64,000 nt of DNA, from assembly GCF_000568405.1 (NCBI RefSeq), contig NZ_ARZY01000016.1, positions 1 through 64,000 on the forward strand. Direction: 5' to 3'. The position numbers and the translations under genes are program-made. This DNA is from Catenovulum agarivorans DS-2 (lineage in GTDB: Bacteria; Pseudomonadota; Gammaproteobacteria; Enterobacterales; Alteromonadaceae). Each line of letters opens with the position of its first letter. Position 1 is the stretch's first letter. The notes below the pieces were generated by a model that was not told the DNA's origin, searched no databases, and saw only the letters and a list, made by a program, of their open reading frames with translations. Positions 1-8,829 of this stretch are shown in pieces.

Positions 1-41
1 GTACCGTTGGTGCTGGCGTTGTAGCTAAAATCTTCGAATAA
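1..41 (+). CDS. tuf: Elongation factor Tu, last 12 codons (partial)
   Basis: The window opens inside a gene whose last residues read TVGAGVVAKIFE followed by TAA. This matches the conserved C-terminus of EF-Tu, the GTPase that delivers aminoacyl-tRNA to the ribosome. Only the tail is visible, and the call rests on this short signature plus the strong terminator just downstream. Which tuf copy it is cannot be said. Confidence 0.75.
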   Translation, partial: TVGAGVVAKIFE

Positions 42-61
42 TTAACACTTAAGTTAATTGT

Positions 62-87
62 AAAAGGCGCCTATTGGCGCCTTTTTT
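62..87 (+). terminator. Rho-independent terminator of tuf
   Basis: A perfect 10-bp stem (AAAAGGCGCC / GGCGCCTTTT) with a TATT loop ends in a run of T. It lies 20 bases after the tuf stop codon, as expected for an intrinsic terminator. Confidence 0.9.
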
Positions 88-133
88 GTATCTGTAAGGC
101 AAAAAGCCAAGCCAATTTATATTAGAATCGCTA

Positions 134-142
134 TGGTATACA
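134..142 (+). promoter_or_regulatory. Possible extended -10 promoter for arcB
   Basis: TGGTATACA fits an extended -10 element (TG-n-TATAAT-like) 40 bases before the preferred arcB ATG at 182. No good -35 is seen. Inference from motif only. Confidence 0.35.
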
Positions 143-181
143 ATTGATTAACTATCTTAATTGCGCAAAAAGTTGTTACTT

Positions 182-2515
182 ATGCTAAAAAAAACAACAA
201 GACTTTCTTGGCCTGAGCGGGTCGCCAAGGTCGTAAACCGATTTGGAACCCTAAGGGTTAGCCTGTTCTTTTTCATGCTTGCTTTAGGCATCACCTTTCT
301 CGAAGTTACTGTGCTTAACTATCTTTTATATGGAGAAGTTGAAGCTAAATCTTATTTAGACCCAGTGTTACTTACTTTATTGACTATGCCTTGGGTTTTG
401 TACTTTATCTCCGAGCTAATACGCAGGTTAGAGCGCTCACGTGAGCATTTAACTCAGGTTATTGAGCAACTAGAAGCTTTGCGTAAACAAGACAAAGCTT
501 CGGCGCTCAATTTGCGCCACAATATTCAGCAACTAAATTACGAAATCGAAGAGCGTAAACGGGCTGAGCTGCAAAGAGAAGAAGCCATTCGATTGTTAAA
601 ACAACAAATTGAAGAAAGGCAAAAAACCCAACAGAATTTAATAGAACAGTCTATTTTATTGCGCTCGTGTTTTGATTGCTCGCCTGACATTATTTATTAC
701 CGTGATGAGAATGGCCGTTTCTCAGGGTGTAACCGCTCATTTGAAGAGCTAACAGGCAAAACAGAACAAGAGATGATTGGTTTAACACCTTGGGATGTTT
801 ATTCAGAAGAGATCGCCGAAAAAGTGGTGGCTTCAGACAGAGAGGTACTCGCAACTAATGCCAGTTTGTCGTATGACATGTGGTTAACTTACCCTGATGG
901 CAGCAAAAAACTGTTCTTAATCAAAAAAGTACCTTTCTTTAATAATGAAGGTAAAAGAATTGGCTTGCTTGGGTTTGGCCGTGACATTATGGAGAAACAA
1001 AAAGCGCAAGAAGCATTGGAGAAAGCCAGTCGCGACAAAACCGCATTTATTTCGACTATCAGCCATGAATTAAGAACGCCGCTGAATGGCATTGTCGGTA
1101 TTAGTCGAATATTAAAAGATTCAAAGTTAACTAAAGAACAGCACAATTATGTCAATACTATATTTGCTTGCGCGGTTACGCTTGGCAATATATTTAACGA
1201 TATTATTGACTTAGATAAAATTGAACGCAAAAAATTGGCGATTAATTATGAACCAGTTGAATTATCTGGTTTTGTATTTGAATTAAACAGCGTTGCGAGT
1301 CTAATGGCCGAACAAAAGAGTTTGGAGTTTAGTTTCCACTCAAATGTGCCAGAGGGAACTTGGGTTCAAGCAGATACAACTCGTTTACGACAAGTTCTCT
1401 GGAACCTGTTAGCCAATGCAGTTAAATTTACCTTAAACGGTGAGGTGCAATTTAACGTTGAATGCCATATTCGCAATACTTTTGTTTGGGTTGATTTTGA
1501 AGTTATCGACAGTGGTATTGGTATTCCTGAGCAAGAACTTGAGAACATCTTTACTATGTATTACCAAGTCGACCGCAAAGAGGTCCGAGCGGGCACTGGT
1601 ACTGGTATAGGTTTAGCGATTTCAAAGATCCTCGTGGATGAAATGGGTGGGCAGATAGAAGTTTATAGTGAAATGAACGAAGGCAGTACTTTCTCAGTTT
1701 CACTTAAACTCGACTTAATAGAAGCCCCTGAATCAGCAACTACAGAATCTTCTGTCAATGGCTTATCTATTCTGTTGGTTGAAGATGTTGAGCTGAACAT
1801 AGTCGTAGCCAATTCTATTTTGAAAAAGCTGGGCCATAGTGTTGTGGTTGCACGAACAGGGCAGCAAGCAATTGACGCATTCTCAGTGGGTAAATTTGAT
1901 GTTGTTTTATTGGATATTCAATTACCTGATATGACCGGCTTTGATGTACTGAAGCACTGGCAGCAATCTAAGGTCACGCTTCCACCAGTTGTTGCACTAA
2001 CTGCCAATGTCATCAAAACCAAAGAGGAATATCTTGAGAAAGGCATGGTTGATGTCATTGCCAAGCCGATCAAAATTGAAAATGTACACAAAGTATTTAA
2101 TCGCCTGTTTGCTAATCAAGAAAATCAGGTCATTGAAGCAACTGCAGCACGTAGTGAAGCGAACGCAGACTTTGCCGTGTTAGACGTCGACTTCCTTGAG
2201 CAGATGTTAGACACCATAGGCTACGATCAATTAGAACAAAACTTGCAATTGTTCGAAAAATTGATCGCAGAATATATGGAGATCCTCGACTCAGTATTGT
2301 GCGCAAAAGACCAAGATGAAATTGGTAAACAAGCCCATAAAATAAAAGGGGCTGCAGCGTCTATGGGGTTACAACACATTCAAACGATTGCTAATTTGAT
2401 TCAAATTACTGAATCACCAGCATGGTGGGAAAATTTAGATGATAGAGTTGAGCAGCTAAAACATGCATGTGAGCATGATTTGGTGGTATTGAAACAGTGG
2501 ATGGAGACCCTATAG
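182..2515 (+). CDS. arcB: Aerobic respiration control sensor kinase ArcB
   Basis: Tripartite hybrid histidine kinase of the inner membrane that senses quinone redox state and phosphorylates ArcA. The order matches E. coli ArcB closely: two N-terminal membrane helices (about 23-44 and 58-77), a coiled-coil linker, a PAS domain (about 155-275), HisKA with H295 in SHELRTPLNG, HATPase, a receiver with D578, and an HPt domain with H719 in HKIKGAAASMG. ATG at 182 gives 777 residues (E. coli 778); an in-frame TTG at 161 would add seven. It is convergent with arcA, with 98 bases between stop codons. Of the two redox cysteines described in E. coli ArcB, C180 is kept (C183 here) but C241 is Leu (L244). 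A CxxC pair, C163/C166, is present that E. coli lacks. Confidence 0.96.
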   Translation: MLKKTTRLSWPERVAKVVNRFGTLRVSLFFFMLALGITFLEVTVLNYLLYGEVEAKSYLDPVLLTLLTMPWVLYFISELIRRLERSREHLTQVIEQLEALRKQDKASALNLRHNIQQLNYEIEERKRAELQREEAIRLLKQQIEERQKTQQNLIEQSILLRSCFDCSPDIIYYRDENGRFSGCNRSFEELTGKTEQEMIGLTPWDVYSEEIAEKVVASDREVLATNASLSYDMWLTYPDGSKKLFLIKKVPFFNNEGKRIGLLGFGRDIMEKQKAQEALEKASRDKTAFISTISHELRTPLNGIVGISRILKDSKLTKEQHNYVNTIFACAVTLGNIFNDIIDLDKIERKKLAINYEPVELSGFVFELNSVASLMAEQKSLEFSFHSNVPEGTWVQADTTRLRQVLWNLLANAVKFTLNGEVQFNVECHIRNTFVWVDFEVIDSGIGIPEQELENIFTMYYQVDRKEVRAGTGTGIGLAISKILVDEMGGQIEVYSEMNEGSTFSVSLKLDLIEAPESATTESSVNGLSILLVEDVELNIVVANSILKKLGHSVVVARTGQQAIDAFSVGKFDVVLLDIQLPDMTGFDVLKHWQQSKVTLPPVVALTANVIKTKEEYLEKGMVDVIAKPIKIENVHKVFNRLFANQENQVIEATAARSEANADFAVLDVDFLEQMLDTIGYDQLEQNLQLFEKLIAEYMEILDSVLCAKDQDEIGKQAHKIKGAAASMGLQHIQTIANLIQITESPAWWENLDDRVEQLKHACEHDLVVLKQWMETL

Positions 2516-2559
2516 TCTAACTGAGCGCGTATGTAAATATGCGCGTTTAGGAAATTATC

Positions 2560-2587
2560 CAGCAGCCAATATACAAGCTGGCTGCTG
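2560..2587. terminator. Hairpin between convergent arcB and arcA
   Basis: CAGCAGCCA and TGGCTGCTG form a perfect 9-bp stem with a 10-base loop, between the two convergent stop codons. There is no strong T-run on either side, so its role as a shared bidirectional terminator is inferred from position. Confidence 0.5.
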
Positions 2588-2613
2588 AGATAAAACCTAA
2601 CAGAATCCTTGTA

Positions 2614-3324
2614 TTACGCTTCGACTTCTCCGCAGAAGCGATAACCTTCGCCATGGATAGTTGAAATGATTTCAGGCGTATCAGGAATTGCTTCAAAGTG
2701 TTTGCGCAAACGGCGAATTGTCACATCAACCGTACGGTCGTTTGGCTTAAGTTCACGACCCGTCATTTCTTTGATTAATTGTTCACGAGTCAAAATTTTA
2801 CCTGGATTATCAAGTAATAATTTTAGCGCTCGATATTCACTTTTCGGTAAACGAATTGCTTCTTCTGAAGGAGATACTAATGAGCGGCTATCGCAATCTA
2901 ACACCCAGCCATTAAATTTGTATTCAGTTACGCTTTCAGCAGACTCAACCGGAGACGTTTTAGTGCGATTCATCAGGTTACGAGCACGGATTGTTAATTC
3001 TCTAGGGTTAAATGGTTTAACCAAATAATCATCCGCACCAATTTCTAGACCAAGAATACGATCAACATCGTTATCACGGCCGGTTAAGAAAATTAAGCCC
3101 ATGTTTTTGTTTTCGCGTAATTCGCGAGCTAACATTAACCCGTTTTTGCCAGGTAGGTTAATATCCATGACAACTAAGTTTATTTCATTGGTTTTTAAAA
3201 CCGTGTGCATTTCTTCGCCATTCTCGGCAGAGAATACGTTATACCCTTCAGCCTCAAAAAGACTAGTTAGGGTGTTACGAGTGACGGCTTCGTCTTCGAC
3301 GATTAAAATATTATGTGTTTGCAT
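2614..3324 (-). CDS. arcA: Aerobic respiration response regulator ArcA
   Basis: OmpR/PhoB-family regulator, 236 residues against 238 in E. coli, with near-identical stretches throughout. The receiver carries D54 in [12 protein letters not shown], and the winged-helix C-terminus has the diagnostic MTGRELKP and [15 protein letters not shown]. Phosphorylated by ArcB, it represses aerobic respiratory genes when oxygen is low. It faces arcB tail to tail. An unrelated kinase gene lies 115 bases upstream on the same strand. The arcA-arcB adjacency seen here differs from E. coli, where the two genes are unlinked. Confidence 0.97.
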   Translation of the reverse strand: MQTHNILIVEDEAVTRNTLTSLFEAEGYNVFSAENGEEMHTVLKTNEINLVVMDINLPGKNGLMLARELRENKNMGLIFLTGRDNDVDRILGLEIGADDYLVKPFNPRELTIRARNLMNRTKTSPVESAESVTEYKFNGWVLDCDSRSLVSPSEEAIRLPKSEYRALKLLLDNPGKILTREQLIKEMTGRELKPNDRTVDVTIRRLRKHFEAIPDTPEIISTIHGEGYRFCGEVEA

Positions 3325-3439
3325 TGGTGTTAGGATTCTTCTGTTAAGTAAAAAATGGTATCAATAAAATATTTTTTATCACCTGTGATTATAGTTAACC
3401 GTTTGATAAGTCTCAATCCATAACTGTAGATTTTATATA

Positions 3440-5089
3440 CTAATTTGTGCTTTTTTTAACATTTACTGGTATTTCAATTTTAAATAGTACACCTTTATCC
3501 TTTTCGCTCTCGATATGTATACTGCCGTTTAATGCTTGAGTGACCAAATTGTAGACCAAATGCATACCTAATCCACTGCCACCTTCGCCACGTTTGGTAG
3601 TGACAAAAGGGTCGAAGATTCGTTTTTTCATATTGTTATCCACGCCAACGCCGTCATCTTGAAAGATAATTTTTAGTAAACCAGAATGGACAGATATATT
3701 GATATCTATTTTGCCAATGCGTCCATCTGGAAATGCATGAATAATCGAATTCATAATTAAATTAATTAGAATTTGATTGAGCGGCCCTGGTTTGCTTTCG
3801 ATGACTAACGACTCATCACAAACTAAATTAATTTGGTGTGGGGTGGCTTTGATTTTTGGCCGCAGTGATAAAAGCACATCATTTATGAAATCGAGTACTT
3901 TAAATGAGCGCGAATTTTCATTGCTTTGATCAACTGCAACTTGCTTGAAGCTGCTAATCAGTTCAGCTGCTCGATTTAAATTTCGATATATAATATTGAG
4001 GTTTTCTTCTCCCTCGGTTAGGAATTTATCCAATTGTTTCGCTGTAAGCTTTTTATTGTCTAGCGCGTTTTTGACTTCGCGTAATCTGTCATTTAACAAA
4101 GTTGATGCGGTAACACCTAAACCTATTGGTGTGTTTACTTCGTGAGCAATGCCAGCAACCATATCACCAAGAGACGCCATTTTTTCGTTTTCAACCAGCT
4201 GGTTTTGATATTTATGTAAGGTTTCGAGTGTGGTTAGTAATTCGTTATTTGCATCTTTCAGCGCATCTGTTCTTTGATTAACCTTATCTTCCAAGTTTTG
4301 ATTAAGCTTGCGGATCTCAAGTTCAGATTGAGCTTGTTTGTCGATGTAGGCTTGAAATCTATCTAACAGGGTATTGAATGATGAGCTCAGACCATTGAGT
4401 TCAATTAAACTCTGTTTGGGGGCTCTTACACTATAGTCTTTCTCTTTTGAGGCAAACTTAAATAAAGTGACCAGTTCACCTATCGGGCCGGTAATTGATC
4501 TTTGTAGGCGCAGTGCCAAAATAAGCGCTGTGAGCAAAGACAAAATTAATACCGTTAATTTTAAGTAGAGGCTATTCCACAGTTGCTGATATTGTTTGTT
4601 TAATGTGAATCTAGCATAAATATAACCGAGCTTTTGCCCTTCAAATTCGATTACTCTGGCAACCTCCAAATGCTTGTCAAAAAACTCAGGTGTACCCAGA
4701 TTATCTAGTTGATTTAACTTAGTTGGTATCGGCGGCACATTTTTTTTGTTGTAGCTAGCAAAAAACTCAGTTTGGTTGGCGGTTGCGTCATAACGATAGA
4801 TGTGAATATTGTCGATATTATCAACTAAATTTAAGTTGGTTAGGCGAGAATTTTCAGCACTCGGGTCATTAAATATTAAATTCGAAGTGGCGCTAAAACC
4901 AATAATGTCGCTATAAGATATAGCCTGTCTAGCTAAGGTGTCTTTTTGTTGTTTAAATTCGTAGTAACCATTTGTCACAAAAGCCAGTATTAGTGCAACT
5001 GAGGATATAAATAACACCATATTAATGATGTTGGATTTAATCGAAGATATCGAGCTGGTTGTATTTAATTGTTTCGGTTGTTGTGTCAT
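3440..5089 (-). CDS. Orphan membrane sensor histidine kinase (CHASE8-like, HAMP)
   Basis: 549 residues. A first membrane helix (about 21-42) leads to a periplasmic segment of about 130 residues whose start (LARQAISYSDIIGFSATSN) looks like a CHASE8 sensor domain. A second helix (about 177-195), HAMP, a long coiled coil (about 250-300), HisKA with H316 in GIAHEVNTP and an HATPase with DDGVGVD and GGSGLGMHL follow. No receiver or regulator gene is adjacent except arcA, 115 bases downstream on the same strand. Partner and signal are unknown. Cross-talk with ArcA is possible by position, but nothing in the sequence shows it. Confidence 0.85.
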   Translation of the reverse strand: MTQQPKQLNTTSSISSIKSNIINMVLFISSVALILAFVTNGYYEFKQQKDTLARQAISYSDIIGFSATSNLIFNDPSAENSRLTNLNLVDNIDNIHIYRYDATANQTEFFASYNKKNVPPIPTKLNQLDNLGTPEFFDKHLEVARVIEFEGQKLGYIYARFTLNKQYQQLWNSLYLKLTVLILSLLTALILALRLQRSITGPIGELVTLFKFASKEKDYSVRAPKQSLIELNGLSSSFNTLLDRFQAYIDKQAQSELEIRKLNQNLEDKVNQRTDALKDANNELLTTLETLHKYQNQLVENEKMASLGDMVAGIAHEVNTPIGLGVTASTLLNDRLREVKNALDNKKLTAKQLDKFLTEGEENLNIIYRNLNRAAELISSFKQVAVDQSNENSRSFKVLDFINDVLLSLRPKIKATPHQINLVCDESLVIESKPGPLNQILINLIMNSIIHAFPDGRIGKIDINISVHSGLLKIIFQDDGVGVDNNMKKRIFDPFVTTKRGEGGSGLGMHLVYNLVTQALNGSIHIESEKDKGVLFKIEIPVNVKKSTN

Positions 5090-5256
5090 GCCGTTGGCTT
5101 TTATACGCTGACTTGATTTTAGTGTATGAACAAAGTCGCAAATTCACAAGGTGAGTTAAACTATCCGATTAAATTTTTGTGTATAGGTTGAAAATTGCTC
5201 AATTTAGATTAAATTTAGTTTCAGTCTGCCCGCTAACTGTGTACAAGGTCAATCTG

Positions 5257-5685
5257 ATGGAATCTTTGTGGCAAGTGTATAAAAGTGTATATTTCGAGTT
5301 AAGTCAACCGTTAAGCGCCCAGTTAGATTTTGCAATAGTGACTGCGCACAACCCGTTAGGACAAATTTGTTCCGCGGGTCAAAACGCCACGTTAGATCGA
5401 TTGTTACAGGCCGAAATTGTTGCTTTGTCTGTGCCTTATCGAAGTTTGGTCGGCTGTGATCTACAAAAAAGCCATATGGAGAAAAGCTGGGCGGTAGCAG
5501 TTGACAAGGCAGTGGCCATCCAACTAGCTAAAAACTATCAGCAAAATGCGTTGTATTGGGTGTCTTGTGATCAGTTGTATTTGGTGCCTGCTATGATTGG
5601 TGATGGCTATCGACAAGAGTTAGTCGGGCGATTTAGCGACCGTGTTGTGTCCAATTATGATTTCGAGCAATTAGCGGCCATTTAA
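5257..5685 (+). CDS. DUF3293 family protein
   Basis: A 142-residue cytosolic protein with the DUF3293 pattern: an early LWQVYKSVYF, FAIVTAHNPLGQ in the first third, and a C-terminal SCDQLYLVPAM. The function of the family is unknown. The frame is open from a GTG at 5179, but the ATG at 5257 has an AAGG about 9 bases upstream and gives the family's usual N-terminus, so it is preferred. Its last 15 bases overlap the 3' end of the convergent small exported-protein gene. The 167-base gap to the divergent kinase probably holds promoters for both. Confidence 0.7.
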   Translation: MESLWQVYKSVYFELSQPLSAQLDFAIVTAHNPLGQICSAGQNATLDRLLQAEIVALSVPYRSLVGCDLQKSHMEKSWAVAVDKAVAIQLAKNYQQNALYWVSCDQLYLVPAMIGDGYRQELVGRFSDRVVSNYDFEQLAAI

Positions 5686-5988
5686 TAAGTTATACAAGGT
5701 TTGTTCGTCTAATGCGTATTTGTCTTTAACCTGCTGGACCAATTCGTTGCGCCGTTCTTCTGAAAGATTCTCGTCATTGAGCTCTTTAAAGTCGCTTATG
5801 CATATGCATAAAGCTTTATTGGCAAATTCGGGCTGCTTGGTTGTTACACTGCGAATTATCTTATGTGGGCAAATGCCTGCTCGCAATTGAATGCAGGGTT
5901 CATGTGCTGACAGTTTAGATGGAACTGTCAGCATACACAAAGCAAAAAAACTTAATGCTGTCCTAGTTGCAATTGCTAGCAAGTGCAT
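5671..5988 (-). CDS. Small exported protein of unknown function
   Basis: 105 residues. The N-terminus (ATRTALSFFALCMLTVPSKLSAHE) looks like a signal peptide with cleavage near residue 28. The mature part has four cysteines (CIQLRAGICPHK and ALCICISDF) and a charged helical C-terminus. The family was not recognised. It follows glgA by 18 bases on the same strand and may be the third gene of that operon. Its 3' end overlaps the DUF3293 gene tail to tail. Confidence 0.55.
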   Translation of the reverse strand: MHLLAIATRTALSFFALCMLTVPSKLSAHEPCIQLRAGICPHKIIRSVTTKQPEFANKALCICISDFKELNDENLSEERRNELVQQVKDKYALDEQTLYNLLNGR

Positions 5989-6006
5989 ATGTATAACAAA
6001 AAATAG

Positions 6007-7440
6007 TTAGTTAACAAGCTTTTGGTAAAGCGCTTCGTATTCCATTGCTGAATCGTGCCAATTGAAACGTGATTGCATGGCGCGTGTGCGAATAAACTCA
6101 AAAGTCTGTTTGTACTCATGGTAAAACAGTAGTGCTTTGCGCACGCAGTTCAGCAGCTCTTCACTATCTGGCCGGTTAAATACAAAACCATTGGCGTTGG
6201 CTGGATCAGCTTCCAAGTCAATGACAGTATCTTTCAATCCACCAACAGCGCGAACGATAGGCAAGGTACCATATGCAAGTGAATACATTTGATTGAGGCC
6301 ACAAGGTTCGAACAGTGAAGGCATCATGAAAAAATCACTTCCTGCAGTAATTAGATGAGAGAAGCTCAAACTAAAGTCATGCATAAAGTAAAATTTATTA
6401 CGATATTTATCACTGATTGCTTGGATTTGACCAACCAAGTGCGGATCACCTGTACCAATCATGACAAACTGCACGTTGTGATGCAGAATGTTTTCTATAA
6501 TTGGGATAAGGTATCCAAACCCTTTTTGATCAGTAATACGACAAACCATACCAATTAGCGGGATGTCACCATCCACTGGCAAGTGGCTCATTTGTTGCAA
6601 ACTAGCTTTACAAAAAGCTTTGCCATTCATATTTTCAACCGAGTAGTTTGAGGGTATGAATGGATCAGTTTCTGGATCCCATTGGCTATAATCGCAACCG
6701 TTGATGATCCCAACCATATCTTGTGATCTTGCTCTGAAATAATCTCCCATATGGTGAGAGCCTAGATCTGTTTGCAACTCTTGCGCGTAACTTGGGCTGA
6801 CAGCTACAATCTTACTGGCATAGCGCACACCCATTTTTAAATAGTTTACGTATCCATGATTAACATCTTCATGATTTATGCCACTTTTAGCTAAAAACGG
6901 CACGCTGTCGATGTGAAATTGACCTTGGAAAGCGCCATTGTGTACAGATAAAACTGTTTTAGCATTGGTTAAAAAAGGATTGTTTGACCAATGCTTGTGC
7001 AAATAAAACGGAATTAAACCAGTGTGCCAATCATTGCAGTGAATGACGTCAGTGTTAAACTCGAGTAATTGAGCTAAGTGTAGTGCAGCCATGCTGAAAA
7101 AAGCATAACGTTCACCATTGTCATCGTAAGCTTCGTACCCATCACTATATATGCCTTTACGGTCAAAATAGGTCGGATAATCAACTAAATAAACAATTAC
7201 ACCATGCAGCTCAACTTGTTTTACGTTATACGTGTAAGTTAAGTCACCTGCATGCAATTCTACATCCTGTAATACAGTGCGAGCGTTTTCAACATTCGCA
7301 CTGACTCTATACAAGGGTGTAACTATTCGTACATCATGGCCAACTTTTTTAAATGAAACTGGAAGGGCTTTAGCCACATCAGCCAGCCCCCCTGTTTTCG
7401 CTAGGTCTTCAACTTCCGATGATACAAATAAAATATTCAT
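6007..7440 (-). CDS. glgA: Glycogen synthase (ADP-glucose)
   Basis: GT5-family glycosyltransferase that moves glucose from ADP-glucose onto a growing alpha-1,4-glucan. The 477 residues match E. coli GlgA in length. The N-terminal KTGGLADV (residues 15-22) is the ADP-glucose binding signature, and the C-terminal PSLFEPCGLNQMYSLAYG carries the conserved glutamate and cysteine of the nucleotide-sugar site. It starts 3 bases after glgC, so the two are translated as a pair. Branching enzyme and phosphorylase genes are not in the window. Confidence 0.96.
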   Translation of the reverse strand: MNILFVSSEVEDLAKTGGLADVAKALPVSFKKVGHDVRIVTPLYRVSANVENARTVLQDVELHAGDLTYTYNVKQVELHGVIVYLVDYPTYFDRKGIYSDGYEAYDDNGERYAFFSMAALHLAQLLEFNTDVIHCNDWHTGLIPFYLHKHWSNNPFLTNAKTVLSVHNGAFQGQFHIDSVPFLAKSGINHEDVNHGYVNYLKMGVRYASKIVAVSPSYAQELQTDLGSHHMGDYFRARSQDMVGIINGCDYSQWDPETDPFIPSNYSVENMNGKAFCKASLQQMSHLPVDGDIPLIGMVCRITDQKGFGYLIPIIENILHHNVQFVMIGTGDPHLVGQIQAISDKYRNKFYFMHDFSLSFSHLITAGSDFFMMPSLFEPCGLNQMYSLAYGTLPIVRAVGGLKDTVIDLEADPANANGFVFNRPDSEELLNCVRKALLFYHEYKQTFEFIRTRAMQSRFNWHDSAMEYEALYQKLVN

Positions 7441-7443
7441 AGA

Positions 7444-8676
7444 TTAGTCGTCAAACCCAACTTTAGTACCTTTTGGTACAGTTACTATACCACCAGCAGA
7501 AATGGTAAATCCGCGTTTTTCGTCTAAGTCGTGGTCAACACCAATTGTTGTACCTGGCGCAACTTCAACGTTTTTATCCAGAATTGCACGATGTATCGTA
7601 CAGCCTTCGCCGATTACATTTGAACCCATAATCACACTTTCAGTGATGGCTACATTTGGCTGAACAATAACCTCAAAACCGAGTACTGATTTCTTCACGG
7701 TCGCGCCTTCAACAATACAACCTGAAGCTATAGAGCTGTCGGTAATTTGGTTGGCTTCACCTTTGGAGCAGCTGTAAATTTGTGCCGCTGGTACAGTCGG
7801 GTGGTAGGTACGCATTGGCCATTTTGGATTGTACAAATCTAATGCGCTGTCAGAATCTAATAAATCCATTGAAGCTTGCCAATATGAATCGATTGTGCCT
7901 ACATCACGCCAGTAGAAAGGGTCGCCACGCTCACCAGGAATATGATTGTTGGCAAAGTCATAAACGTATACATTGCCTTCTGCCATTAAGTTTGGAATGA
8001 TATTTTTGCCGAAGTCGTGTGATGAGTTAGGGTCTTGAGCGTCTTCTTTTAGAACTCTGTATAACACATCAGGGTCAAACGTATAGTTACCCATAGAAAT
8101 TAAAGCAACGTCAGGGTTACCCGGTAGTGACTTCGGTTTAGCTGGTTTTTCTTCAAAACCAATTAAGCGTCCTTCTTCATCGATTTCCATAACACCAAAT
8201 TGATGCGCTTCTTCAATTGGAACTCGGATTGCGGCAACGGTCAAATCAGCTTGTTTATTTTTATGAAAATCAGTCATCTGACGAACGTTCATTTTATAGA
8301 TATGATCGCTACCAAAAATAACCACTAAATCTGGATCGTGGATTTCGATTAATCTTAGGTTCTGGTAGATAGCATCGGCTGTGCCTTCATACCATCGTTT
8401 ACCCATGCGCATCTGTGCTGGTATTGGGTCGATAAAATGATCGGTCAATCCAGAAAAATGCCAGGCTTGTCGAAGGTGAATGTTGAGTGATTGAGATTTG
8501 AATTGTGTTAACACATAAATTTTGAGTAAATCTGAGTTAACGAAGTTATTTAAAACGAAGTCAACTAAGCGATATTGACCCGCAAAAGGTACAGCTGGTT
8601 TTGTACGCGTTTCGGTTAATGGGAATAACCGTGTGCCCGCGCCGCCAGCCAAAATCATCGATAAGATCCCTGCCAT
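7444..8676 (-). CDS. glgC: Glucose-1-phosphate adenylyltransferase
   Basis: Makes ADP-glucose from ATP and glucose-1-phosphate, the committed step of bacterial glycogen synthesis. The N-terminus has the pyrophosphorylase signature ILAGGAGTRLFPLTETRTKP. GNYTFDPDVL lies mid-protein, and a left-handed beta-helix with hexapeptide-like repeats forms the last 110 residues. At 410 residues it is slightly shorter than E. coli GlgC (431). It is the first gene of glgC-glgA; its promoter should lie in the 153-base gap before rsmC. Confidence 0.96.
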   Translation of the reverse strand: MAGILSMILAGGAGTRLFPLTETRTKPAVPFAGQYRLVDFVLNNFVNSDLLKIYVLTQFKSQSLNIHLRQAWHFSGLTDHFIDPIPAQMRMGKRWYEGTADAIYQNLRLIEIHDPDLVVIFGSDHIYKMNVRQMTDFHKNKQADLTVAAIRVPIEEAHQFGVMEIDEEGRLIGFEEKPAKPKSLPGNPDVALISMGNYTFDPDVLYRVLKEDAQDPNSSHDFGKNIIPNLMAEGNVYVYDFANNHIPGERGDPFYWRDVGTIDSYWQASMDLLDSDSALDLYNPKWPMRTYHPTVPAAQIYSCSKGEANQITDSSIASGCIVEGATVKKSVLGFEVIVQPNVAITESVIMGSNVIGEGCTIHRAILDKNVEVAPGTTIGVDHDLDEKRGFTISAGGIVTVPKGTKVGFDD

Positions 8677-8829
8677 AGTCGTGCCTTGTAATGTTCTGTA
8701 GACTCACATCCAATAATTGGATATCCCTTTGTCCACCACATAATTCGGAAATATGTAAAAAACCGCTAACCGAACGTACGTCAGTGAACAAAGCACACCC
8801 AACTGTGGGACATTAAGTCTCGATTGAGG

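Noticed and set aside
2666-3028. Open frame of 120 codons opposite arcA
   Set aside because: Complement of the highly conserved ArcA gene; no independent signals.
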